A DNA stretch of 20,000 nt. It comes from Symbiodinium natans. Taxonomy: Eukaryota; Sar; Dinophyceae; Suessiales; Symbiodiniaceae. The notes below the pieces were generated by a model that made no database searches, had not been told where the DNA came from, and saw only the letters and a list, made by a program, of their open reading frames with translations. How positions within the stretch are numbered: the first letter of the stretch is position 1; each line of letters opens with the position of its first letter. The stretch spans positions 52,501 through 72,500 of the forward strand of contig CAJNDS010000086.1 of assembly GCA_905221605.1 (NCBI GenBank), read 5' to 3'. The translations under genes were made by a program, and so were the position numbers. Shown here in pieces: positions 1 through 11,500 of the stretch.

Positions 1-146
1 TTTAGGGTTTAGGGTTTAGGGTTTAGGGTTTATGGTTTAGGTTTAGGGTTTAGGGTTTAGGGTTTAGGGTTTAGGGTTTAGGGTTTAGGGTTTAGGGTTT
101 AGGGTTTAGGGTTTAGGGTTTAGGGTTTAGGGTTTAGGGTTTAGGG
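1..146 (+). repeat. TTTAGGG array, nearly perfect
   Basis: This is about 20 units of TTTAGGG with one TTTATGG and one 6-bp unit. The G-rich strand reads 5' to 3' from the left edge, which is the wrong polarity for a left chromosome end, so the array is interstitial. Confidence 0.95.
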
Positions 147-969
147 AGGTGCCGGCGTCCTTTGTGTTCTGGAAGCCCTCAACCTAATGACAGGTTTGGG
201 GCGTAGGCTTTGTAGCCTGCCTATCGAGGATTGATGTGGCTTGCTTCTTCAACGGCGGAGAAGCTTAGGAGGAGACACCTTCACTTAAGTGGCCTGTCAA
301 AATTTTTACTTCTTTTGGAACCACCTGAGAACTGCTTCTCTTCAATCCCGGATGAGTAGCACGGGCACGGTTTAGCAAAACATCGATCGACTTTTCCCTA
401 GACATCCAGTTAAGTGTGACGTCGAAGCAAGCCATGGAGCATGTGCCAAACATACGTAGGGCGTAGAGTTTGTGGCGCGATTTGCTTTGCTGCTGCTTAA
501 TCAGTCGTGGTTGTCGCATTGGGTGTAGTATATGGTGGTTTCCGAAATTAGGGGTGCCTTATGGGGGTCATTATGAGGGAACACTATTCGGGGGGTCTAT
601 TCTAGGGGTCCCCTATTTTCGTAAACCCCCACATTGTGGTTTCTGCAAGAGACGCTGGAACCGCTGCTTGTGTGGGGCCTGTTGCTTAGAAGGGCCTTAA
701 CATGCTGCTAGTGTAGAGCCTGTCTTAGGGTCACACGGTCCCTTAGTATGGGCCCTTAAAAGGGTACCCTTAACTTATATACGCCGTATATGCCCTACAC
801 AATAGGGGCCCACACATCAGAACCCTTTAAGGGAGGTTAGGGACCAAATTAAGGGCCCATGAAACTACCCTCAGGGCCTGTTTCTTTGCCAGGAGCTACA
901 GTTTAGGGCATTTGAAGGTTAAAGGTTACTCAGGGTACACGGCAGCACTTGAACCCTAGTTATCAGTAG
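147..969. other. Unique intronic or intergenic DNA, no recognised gene
   Basis: About 820 bp of lower-GC sequence between a G-strand and a C-strand array. On the minus strand 519-265 is an 84-codon ATG-started frame (contains CFDVTLNWMSREKS) that I do not recognise; its codon use is not GC3-rich like the exons. No ERCC4 nuclease motif was found here. Confidence 0.5.
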
Positions 970-1185
970 CCCTAAACCCTAAACCCTAAACCCTAAACCC
1001 TAAACACTAAACACTAAACCCTAACCCTAACCCTAAACCCTATGCCCTAAACCCTTAAACCCTGACCCCTGAAACCCTTAAGCCCTAAACCCTAAACCCT
1101 AAACCCTGAAACCCTAAACCCTAAACCCTAAACCCTAAACCCTAAACCCTAAACCCTAAACCCCTAAACCCCTAAACCCTTAAAC
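970..1185 (-). repeat. CCCTAAA array, degenerate
   Basis: C-strand telomere-like units with CCCTGAA, CCCTTAA and 8-bp variants, running up to the donor of the UIM exon. Confidence 0.9.
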
Positions 1186-1275
1186 CCGAAGCCCGGCCTG
1201 CGCGGGCTCCGGGGGCTCCCTTGCGGGCGCCTCGGAAAGCGACAGCCGCAGGGCGGCCCGAAGCTGGGCTGCGTC
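1186..1275 (-). CDS. Exon: ubiquitin-interacting motif
   Basis: The acceptor AACCCTGAAAG|GACGCA and telomere-like donor CTTCGG|GTTTAA bound 90 nt, phase 0 to 0, reading DAAQLRAALRLSLSEAPARE then PPEPAQAGLR. LRAALRLSLSE fits the UIM core L-x-x-A-x-x-x-S-x-x-E, preceded after splicing by acidic residues from the exon at 2836. G or C occupies 25 of 30 third positions. UIMs bind ubiquitin with a single helix. It is the last exon seen before the window edge. Confidence 0.55.
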
Positions 1276-4200
1276 CTTTCAGGGTTTAGGGTTTAGGGTT
1301 TAGGGTTTAGGGTTTAGGGTTTAGGGTTTAGGGTTTAGGGTTTAGGGTTTAGGGATTAGGGTTTAGGGTTTAGGGTTTAGGGTTTAGGGTTTAGGGTTTA
1401 GGGATGCGAAGGCGCGCCCAAGGAGGAGGGGTTTTGGGGTGGTTAGGGGTTTAGGGCTTAGGGTAAGGGGTTTAGGGTTTGGAGTTTTGGGTTTAGGGTT
1501 TGGGGTTTGTGGGTTTAGGGGCTTAGGGGTTCAGGGGTTCAGGGTTTAGGGTTTGGGTTTGGGTTTGGGGTGTGAAGACCTTAGAGGGCTCCAGGGACAA
1601 AACCCTCTGAAAATGTTGCTAAATATCATCCTCGTCAACCCAATACAGGGAAATATCAAGTATTCCAAAGGCCCCTACCCGGTTGAGGGTTTATTGGGCT
1701 TACTGGGTTGCTTCTTGGGTTTGGTCCTTCTGGCAGCCTTTCTGGTTGTTTTGCGACTTGGGGCTTCAGGGGTTGAGGGTTTTGCGCTTAGGCTTTGCAG
1801 CTTAGTGCTCAGGGTCTCGGGCAACGCGACAGGCTGGGGACACACGCTCATGCAAGCAATGGCACTGCTGGCCGAATGAGGATATCAACTTGTACGTGCA
1901 TGTTGGGTCTGGGTCGTATATATTGGCTATTATCCTAAACCCGTAAACCCAAACCGTAAAACTCTTAACCCTAAACTCTTCTTGAGCCTGCATTCAGCAC
2001 TAAACGCCCGCAGAAATCAGCAAGATTTAACCTTCACTTGAACGTCCACGGAGCAGACGTAGGGCCATGTGTACCTCTCTTTTAGGGGTTTCGGGTTGAG
2101 GGTTGAGGGTTTAGGGTTTAGGGTTTCGGGTTTCGGGTTTAGGGTTTAGGGTTTAGGGTATAGGGCATGCCTCGTCCGTGGCTGCAGTCGGCCCTTCTGC
2201 CAGGGATGCCCGCATGGCGGCCTGACTTGCCAGGGCTTAGTATGGGCTCGCTGCAGGGTTTGGGGTTTAGGGTCTAGGGTTTAGGGTTCAGGGTATAGGG
2301 TTTAGGGATATTCTCCCTACATGAGCCTGGGTGCCTACCTGCCCCTGATCCTAGTGAGTACCGACAAGTGCCCGAAACCGTTCTGAAACTAGCTTTGAGG
2401 TTTGGAGGGTTGAGGGTTTAGGGGCATGGATTTGCTGGGCAACTGTCGGGTCTTGGTGGTCCTACTTCTCTGACCAAGGGGAAGAAGGTTAAACTTCATT
2501 ATTCCTGCTAAATCAGGAGATCCGAAAAGTTTAAAGTTCACAATCTGGGCCGTGACATTACTAAAACCTACTTTACCAAGGCGCAAACCCCAAACCCTAC
2601 ACCCCCAACCTCAAACCCTCAAAAACTAAACCCCCAAAACCCTAAACCCCTAACCCTAAACCCAAAACCCCAAACCCCCCAAACCCCAGACCCTAAATCC
2701 CCCAAACCCCAAACCCCTAACCCTAAACCCCAAACCCTAAGCCCTAAACCCCAAACCCCAAGCCCTAAACCCTAAACCCTAAACCCCAAACCCTAAACCC
2801 TAAACCCCAAACCCGAAACCCTAAACCCTAGGCACCTGCAGGTCGGGATCCTCCTGCGAGTCTGTGTCTGAGTCGCTGGAGCTGGAGCTCGAACCTCGGC
2901 AGCGCTAGGGTTTAGGGTTTAGGGTTTAGGGTTTAGGGTTTAGGGTTTAGGGTTTAGGGTTTAGGGTTTAGGGTTTAGGGTTTAGGATTTAGGGTTCAGG
3001 GTTCAGGGTTCAGGGTTCAGGGTTCAGGGTGCAGGGTGCAGGGTCCTAACCCGCAAGCCCTATAATCCCTCAACCATAAATATTGTTGTTGCTTCTGCTG
3101 CTTATTGTTGTTATTATGCTGAGTCTTGTTCTTGTTCGTATTCTAGTATTCTCGCTGTTGGAATTATGGTTCTTCTTTTTTTATGTATCATCATTGCTTG
3201 GCAATCTTAAGCCCTAAACCCTAAACCCTAACCCTAAACCCTCTAATGCCCTAAACCCTACTTAAGCCCCCTAACCCTACACCCTACACCCTAAACCCTA
3301 AACCCTAACCCTACACCCTACACCCTACACCCTAAACCCTAAACCCTAAACCCTACTTAAGCCCCCAAACCCTACACCCCAACACCTCTAAGCCTCCCCA
3401 CGCTGCCCAGACACTCGAAGAGCTCACCGCCGAGACAGCAGCTGAGGGAGCCGAGACCGCAGCAGGGGGGGCCGAGCCCGCCTTTGCTCGAAGCCCTGAA
3501 GCCCTAAACCCTAAACCCTAAACCCTCAACCCCCACATGAACCCTCAGACAGTTCAAGGCCCTTCGGCCGGTACATGAGCCTTCGTAGTGACAGGAAGCC
3601 TGAAACCCTCAACCCACCACAAACCCTAAACTCCAAACCCTAAACCCTAAACCCTATGCACCCTCAGCCTATTTTTGAACCCTCCCGCCGCCCTAAACCC
3701 TAAACCCTAAACCCTAAACAACCCCACACCCCAAACCCCAAACCCTAAACCCTAAACCCTATGCACCCTCAGCCAATTTTTGAACCCTCCCGCCGCCTGT
3801 GGCCGAGGTGTCGGGGGGTTCGGCTTCGCGCGCTTGCGCGCGAGCTCGGGGCGGGCAGCCGAAAGGCGCCTCTGACAGATTCGGGCTCGATGTGGTTCAG
3901 AGTTTAGGGTTCAAGGTTCAGAGTTTAGGGTTTAGGGTTTGGGGTTTAGGGTTTAGGGTTTGGGGTTTAGGGTTTAGGGTTTAGGGTTTAGGGTTTAGGG
4001 TTTAGGGTTTAGGGTTAGGATAAGGCTCAGGGTTCAGGGTTTCGGGTTAAAGGTTTTGGCTAGTTTGGGCCAGTTTGGGATTTGTACAACCCAGTTCATG
4101 GCACTTACACCGCATCCAAGGTTGGCGCCAGTGACCCGGGGAATGAGTTCGGTTGGTAAGGGATCCCCATCCCTGAAAAAGAGAAACATAGGGTACTACC

Positions 4201-7200
4201 GAGCATCCTGGCTGATGACCCAAGAGCTCAGAATTTAAACCACAGGCCGGATTCAAAGCCCCAGTCAGTCCTAGGCCCTGAACCCCAAACCCTGAAACCT
4301 AAACCCTAAACCCTAAACCCCAAACCCTACACCCTAAACTCTAAACCCTAAACCCTAAACCCCAAACCCTACACCCTAAACTCTAAACCCTAAACCCTAA
4401 ACCCCAAACCCTACACCCTAAACTCTAAACCCTAAACCCTAAACCCTAAATGAGCCCTAAGCCCAAAAGCCGCCTTTCGGCTGCAGCCGCAGCTGCCTCC
4501 TTGGCGCCTTCCCGGCAACTATCCCACAGTAGGGGTGTATGCATACTTTGAACCCGGAGTAACCTAGGAATAAGGGTACCCTCTCCTCATTCTGGTAGCC
4601 TTGCCTAACATCCACAGCAAGCCAGCAGATAGGGTGGGGAAGACAAGGCTAGAGAGTTCAGGGCAGTCGGGTCGGAGATCTTCTGCGCACGGAGCATAGG
4701 GCAGCAAGAAACACGCGGAGGTTGTAGGTGTACCATGTTGGGAGGGCATGCAGACAACACCTCCTGATGCCAAACACGCGGGGAGAAAAAGAACTTGGGG
4801 TCATGGCAGTTGAGGGGCACGTGCCTTCCGGCTGTCGTCTGCTTGCTTCCTGCCTGCATGCCTTCCTTCCCTCCTTCCCTTCCTGTCCTTTCTGTCCTTT
4901 CTGTGCTTTCTGTTCTTCCTCCCTCCCTTCCCTCTCTACTTCCTGTCCTCCATACTTCCTGCTCTGAAGGATTAGAAGCTAAGTGTCATTTCCACATGCG
5001 TGGCCGGTGGCTGCGTGGACGTTTCCGTGGTCTGCGTGGCCCGGCTTATGGTCTCGTTTCACAGAATTACATGCTGATAGGGGCTCTGGTGCGTTTAGGG
5101 TGGTGGCCAAAACGCACTGAGCTCTTTTTCTCGGCGATTCGCACTGTGCATCCCAGCTGGTCCAGGCCAAGTCCTGGTGGAGTTTCGACATGCTTTACTG
5201 GTTGTAAGGCGCTTTCGGAATCAGGGTCTATTTTGGATCTAGGAAACCCTAAACCCTAAACCCTCTAAACCCTAAACCCTAACCCTAAACCCTAAAGCCT
5301 CCCGAGTCTAGGGTTTAGGGGCACGACCCAGGGCCTTCACGGCGCTGAGGGTGGTTTAGGGCAGATGTGGACCTTCAGGGATTGGGGTTTTTGGTTTGTG
5401 CAAAACGCACTTCCCCCTTCCGCCCCCGCTCTTCCCCTCCCCTCCCCGTGCGTTTTGGGGGGCCTGCAAAACGCACCCCCCCCTTCCCCCCCCCCCCCCC
5501 CCCCCCCCCACCCCCCCCCCCCCGTGCGTTTTGGAAGAGCTGCAAAACGCTCTCCCCCCCCCGCCTCCCCACCCCCGCACCTGCCCTTCCCTGCAAGCAA
5601 AGCCCCCCCCACTTATTTGGTCTCAAGGCCTGCAAAACCGACTCCCCCCCCCACCCAAGCAAAATGTGTTTTGGGGGTTGGGGGGGGGCTTTGCTTGGGG
5701 TGCAGGGAAGGTTTTGCAGGTCAAAAAAGTAGGAGGGGGGAGGGGAGGAGGGGGGGGGGGGGGGAGGCGGGGGGGGGAGGCGGGGGGGGCAGAAAAGGGA
5801 AGAGCATTTTGCAGTCTTCCAAAACGGCGGGGGGGGGGAGGGGGGGGGGGGGGAGGGGGGGGGGGGGAGGGGGAAGGGGGGGGCGTTTTGCAGGCCCCCC
5901 AAAACGCACGGGGGAGGGGAGGGGAAGAGCGGCGACGGAAGGGGGAAGTGGAAGGTCGTTTTGCAGGCCCCCCAAAACGCACGGGGGAGGGGAGGGGAAG
6001 AGCGGCGACGGAAGGGGGAAGTGTAACCAAAAACCCCAATCTCTGAAGGTCCACATCTGCCCTAAACCCTCAACGCCGTGAAGGCCCTGGGTCGTGCCCC
6101 TAAACCCCTAGACTCGGGAGGCTTTAGGGTTTAGGGTTAGGGTTTAGGGTTTAGAGGGTTTAGGGTTTAGGGTTTCCTAGATCCAAAATAGACCCTGATT
6201 CCGAAAGCGCCTTACAACCAGTAAAGCATGTCGAAACTCCACCAGGACTTGGCCAGGACCAGCTGGGATGCACAGTGCGAATCGCCGAGAAAAAGAGCTC
6301 AGTGCGTTTTGGCCACCACCCTAAACGCACCAGAGCCCCTATCAGCATGTAATTCTGTGAAACGAGACCATAAGCCGCCCCTCCCTCCAGTCGCAAGCAA
6401 AGTGCGTTTTGGAAGTCCCGCCCTCTTCCTTTCTCCCTTACCTCCGTCCAGTTGCAAGCAAAGTGCGTTTTGGAAGGCCTCGAAAACGCACTGCTTCCTC
6501 CCACCCTCCAGTTGCAGCTCCAGTTGCAAGCAAAGTGCATTTTGGAAGGCCTCGAAAACGCACTGCTTCCTCCCTCCCTCCCTCGGGTCCCTAAAAAAAC
6601 ACATCCGTGGACAATGGGGTCCGTGGACAGTTCCGTGGCCTGCGTGTACGGATGGTCTCCGTGGACAGACACTTGCGTGGATATGACACTTAGATTAGAA
6701 GAACAGGCGCGCGAGTTAGTCGTGTGCTGCAGGATTAGAATCACAGTCGTTCGCATCCTCCCCTTCGAAAGGATGTCTGTTGGTAGCCACCTGGCCCCCT
6801 GACCCCTAAACCCTAAACCCCAAACCCCAAACCCCAAACCCTAAACCCTCAACCCTTCATCCTTCACCCTTAACCCTAAATAGCAAGCATCAAGTAGCAC
6901 GACCCGGACTCGCAGCCTTTCAGGCTTGCACCAGCCATGAGGGTCATGAACCCTTACGCTAAGGGATACTCAGGAAGGCTTCCCTTAACGCTAAACCCTA
7001 AACCTTAGACCCTAAACCCTACCCTAAACCCTAAACCCTAAACCCCAAACCCTAAACCCTAAACCCTAAACCCTAAACCCTAAACCCTAAACCCTAAACC
7101 CTAAACCCTGAACCCTGAACCCTGAACCCTGAACCCTGAACCCTGAACCCTAACTCTACTTCCCTGAATCCTACTACCCCATAGGCCCCCATAGCCCCCG

Positions 7201-8551
7201 TACAAACAGCGCCGACTAGCCCCAAACCTCTTCACCTTAAACCCCAAACGCTCAACCCTTTACCCTCAACCCGATAGCCTTCACCTGATTCTTCCATGTC
7301 GGAACCCTACTACCCTAAACCCCTAACCCCCAACCCCTAAACCCTAAACCCTAGCCCCTAGCCCCTAGCCCCTAACCCCTAAACCCCTGAACCCCTAACC
7401 CCTAAACCCCTAAACCCCTAACCCCTGAGCAATAAACGCTACACCCATACCTGGCCTCCCTCCGCTGGGCGCTTGCCGCCCAAACGCTGCCCTGGTCCCG
7501 TCGGCTCAACCGAGCCCGGGGCGCCTGTGCGGGATGCTGGAGTGTTGGGGGTTTAGGGTTTAGGGTTCAGGGTTTAGGGTTGAGGGTTTGTCCCGCGAAA
7601 GAACAATCCATGGTCTAGGTAAACAGTCCCTTTCGGTTTTCCAATAGCAAGCAACACCAAGGATAGTGGATCCGTATTCTGCTTAGGTTTAGGGTTCAGG
7701 GTTTAGGGTTTTGGGTCCAGGGCCCAGGGCCCAGGTTTCGGGTTTAGGGAGAAGGAATGGAAGGCGTAGGGTCTTCAGTTTAGCGTAGCGTGTATGCCCG
7801 TGTTGTTTTAGGGTTAAGTCTGTGTAGGGCTTCTGGGTTCAGGGTTTCAGGGTGTGGGCATGTGCTTGTTCGATCATCCAAACTCTCTCAAGCATCAGGC
7901 GCACGGCACATGCCTCAAGCCGAGGTCGTTGGAGCCCCTGAACTTCAGTATTAAGGGTTGAGGGTTTCTTCCTGTGTCATCTACATGAGTATGCGTGTGT
8001 GTGCGTGTGCGTGTGCGTGTGCGTGTGCGTGTGCGTGTGCGTGTGCGTGTGCGCGTGCGCGTGCGCGTGCGCGTGCGCGTGCGCGTGCGCGTGCGTGCGT
8101 GGCGCGTGCGCGTGCGCGTGTGTGCGCGTGCGCGTGCGCGTGTGCGGGTGCGCGTGCGCGTGCGTGCGTGTGCTGTGGTGCGGGGTGCGTGGGTGCGTGG
8201 TGCGTGGTGCGTGGGTGCGTGGGTGCGTGGGTGCGTGGGTGCGTGGGTGCGTGGGTGCGTGGGTGCGTGGGTGCGTGGGTGCGTGGGTGCGTGGGTGCGT
8301 GGGCGTGGTGCGTGGGTGCGTGGGTGCGTGGGTGCGTGGGTGCGTGTGTGGGTGCGTGGGTGCGTGGGTGCGTGGGTGCGGGGTGCGTGGGTGCGTGGGT
8401 GCGTGGGTGCGTGGGTGCGTGGGTGCGTGGGTGCGTGGGTGCGTGGGTGCGTGGGTGCGTGGGTGCGTGGGTGCGTGGGTGCGTGGGTGCGTGGGTGCGT
8501 GGGTGCGTGGGTGCGTGGGTGCGTGGGTGCGTGGGTGCGTGGGTGCGTGGG

Positions 8552-8595
<44 letters not shown>

Positions 8596-11500
8596 TGAGT
8601 GAGTGCGTGCGTGTGTTGCATCGCTTCACCCATTTCCCTACGAAGGCATCACTCTTTCCAGAGTTTCATCGTATGAAGTGAGCACAAAGGGATCGAGTGC
8701 AATGAGGGACTTAGTTGCTTAAAGGGAGCAATAGTCCCGATTGCAAACCATTGATTAACTACGACCTCTCGGCCCACACGCTTTGCCTTGTCTGCCTCCC
8801 CAAGTGCGGTAAAACTCCGAGAAGTGAACACCACGTTGACGCCCGAATGCCGCCGAAAACGACCCATATCACTGACAAAACAACGAATTTCCCTAACTCC
8901 TAAACCAGAAAACCTAAACCATAAACCCCAAGCCATACAACCCGAAACCCTAAACCTTCAACCCTAGACCCCAAACCCTAAACCCTAAACCCTAACCCCT
9001 AAACCCTAAACCCCAAACGCTAACCCTAAACCCTAAACCCCTAAAACCCTCAAAAACTGGCCGGCCTGGAGGGGCCGGCGCCAGGCCTGGCATGCCGAGC
9101 AGCCCGGCGAGGTCGTCGACTTCGGTGAGGCGGGGAGCCCGGCTGCCTGTTCCAACAGTTTGAGGGTTGAAAAGGCTTAGGGTTTGTTAGGGTTTAGGGT
9201 TTAGGGTTTCGGGTTTAGGGATATAGGGTTTAGGGATTAGGCTTTAGGGTTTAGGGTTTCGGGTTTAGGGTTTAGGGTGTAGGGATTAGGCTTGAGGGTT
9301 GAGGGTTTAGGGTTTAGGGTTCAGGGTTTATTGGTTTAGGGTTGAGGGTTGAGGGTTTAGGGTTTAGGGTTTAGGGTCTAAGGTTGAGGGTTTAGGGTTT
9401 AGGGTTTAGGGTTTAGGGCTTTGGGTTTAGGGTTCAGGTACACCCGAAATCCTAACCCCCCGCCGCCCTCCCGAAGCCCAAAAGCTGCGAGCGCCCTGGG
9501 ACAACAGCGCCTCGGTGGATTTGAGGGTGCGAGGTTCACCCTAAACCCTAAACCCTAAACCCTAAATTCTGAACCCTAAACCCTAAACCCAAACCCTAAA
9601 CCCTAAGCCGCTAGGAACATAGGCTTTCGAGCTCTGGCCTGCAGACGGCTGGGAGATGCCGCTCTTTGTAGCCTGGGTTGCTGTACGGAGCTTCGCCTCT
9701 AAGGGTTTAGGGTTTAGGGTTTGGGGGGTTTAGGGTTTAGGGTTTAGGGTTTAGGGTTTAGGGTTTAGGGTTTAGGGTTTAGGGTTTAGGGTTTAGGGTT
9801 TAGGGTTTAGGGTTTAGGGTTTAGGGTTTAGGGTTTAGGGTTTGGGGTTTGGGGTTTGGGGTTTAGGGTTTAGGGTTTAGGGGTTAAAATTTAGGGTTTA
9901 AATTTAGGGTTTAGGGTTTAGAGTTTAGGGTTTAGGGTTTCGGTTTCGGCCTAGGGTTTATTTAGGGTGACTTCGATTACGTTCCCTGACAGCAGCCAAG
10001 TAGCTGAACCTCCCTCCTTCCTGATCACCAGGACACGGTGCCTTAGCGCCAGAATCTGCTCCAAGCTGACGCCCGTAGGTCGGCAGAGAACGCTTAGGCA
10101 TGCGGCTACCAGCAGCAGGCAGCAGGTTTGCAGCAAATCGAGGGGGTTGATCCTAAATTGGCTTGGGCAGCCAATCTACAAGAAATATACTCCAATAGCC
10201 CTAAACCCTAAACCCTAAACCCTGAACCCTAAACCCTAAATAAACCCTATAAGGGCAGCTATAGAGACCCAAAGAGGACCCACCTTTGTAAATCAGCTGG
10301 GGCACCGCCCGGCACCTTGCGAGTCGTGGCTGAGCAGCCCGTACTCGCCAGAAGCATTCCTGAGGCTGTTTTCACAAAACCCTAAACCCTAAACCCTATA
10401 CCCTAAACCCTAAACCCTGAGGAAACCCTAAACCCTAAACCCTAAACCCTAAACCCTAAACTTTGCTCGGATATGTGTAGTTTTTGTTTCAGGCGTGGGG
10501 ATTTCACTCGAAAAACAACCGAAAAGTCTTTGAAAACGCCAAGCCCCGAACCTCTGAACTAAACTTAGTGTGGGGGAGGGGGGGGAGGGAATACACCTGT
10601 TTTATGAAAGACGCGAAGAATCCGAGGCGCAATTCTTTCACCAGTTCGTGCAAGCGCTGGCGTCGCGCCTTGCTCACTTGAAAGGACTTCTCCTTTCCAG
10701 GAAGGGCCTGTGAGACCCAGGACCTGACGGCAGGGAGCCCCAAAAAACCTTAACTTTTAGCACGCGTAGAACTCCTAGCTTTGGCTTAGCTAGGGCTTAT
10801 TAGGATCCGTAACCTTAAGGTTTAAACCCTAAACCCTAAACCCTAAACCCTAAACCAAAAGCACGCCAGGACCCCTAACACCCTGAGACCCCGGCTGGAC
10901 GATTTAGATTTTTCTAGGGTGTGGAGTAGAGAGTCCGGGCGACTTCGAGTTTTAGTGCTTTACAGGCTTATAAGGGTTTAGGGTTTAGGGTTTAGGGTTT
11001 AGGGTTTAGGGTTTAGGGTTTAGGGTTTAGGGTTTAGGGTTTAGGGTAAATCAGGGGTTGTGGGGTGAGGGGTGGGGGGGGGGGGGGGAGTGCAAGGAGT
11101 CTGAAAGGTGGGCTTAGGTTCTAGGGTTAAGCCGTCTTAGAGGTTTAGGGGTGTGTCAGGGGCTTAGGGGGGCTTAGGGTTTAGGGTTTTAGGGTTTTAG
11201 GGCTTTAGGGTTTTAGGGTTTAGGGTTTTAGGGTTTTATGGTTTTAGGGTTTTAGGGTTTTAGGGTTTAGGGTTTCGGGAGCCTGGCATCTTGACAACTC
11301 ACCGGAAGTGTGGGGCCTGAGTTCCGCCTCGTCTGCTTGGGACCTGGGCCATGGTTGATCATGTGGTTGGTCACTTTCTCTAAAATATGGGTTTGGGGTT
11401 TAGGGTTTAGGGTTTAGGGTTCAGGGTTTAGGGTTTAGGGTTTAGGGTTTAGGGTTTAGGGTTTGGGGTTTCGGGTTTGGGGTTTAGGGTTTAGGGTTTA

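Noticed and set aside
1-146. Window start as a true chromosome end
   Set aside because: A left-hand chromosome end should read CCCTAAA on the plus strand; here it reads TTTAGGG, and arrays of both polarities continue through the window.
2310-2359. Plus-strand exon ending at a GTGAGT
   Set aside because: It is a single donor-like site without a matching acceptor or neighbour exon on that strand.
4728-5259. A 154-codon plus-strand frame
   Set aside because: It crosses a CT-rich tract and enters the palindrome arm; composition explains its length.
5337-6081. Long open frames rich in Pro, Gly and Arg in the palindrome
   Set aside because: They are translations of C and G tracts, open in many frames on both strands, with no domain.
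6900-6990. Minus-strand exon reading VRVHDPHGWCKPERLRV
   Set aside because: The acceptor candidate is poor and no phase link could be made; kept only as a remark.
7895-8681. Frames of over 200 codons with RTHAPTHP or VRGCVGAW repeats
   Set aside because: These are translations of the GT-rich satellite in several frames; repeat artefacts.
9951-10136. Signal peptide-like start (LQTCCLLLVAACLSVLC) on the minus strand
   Set aside because: The frame opens with TTG, there is no ATG, and an internal AG acceptor at 10055 explains the better part of the frame as an exon.
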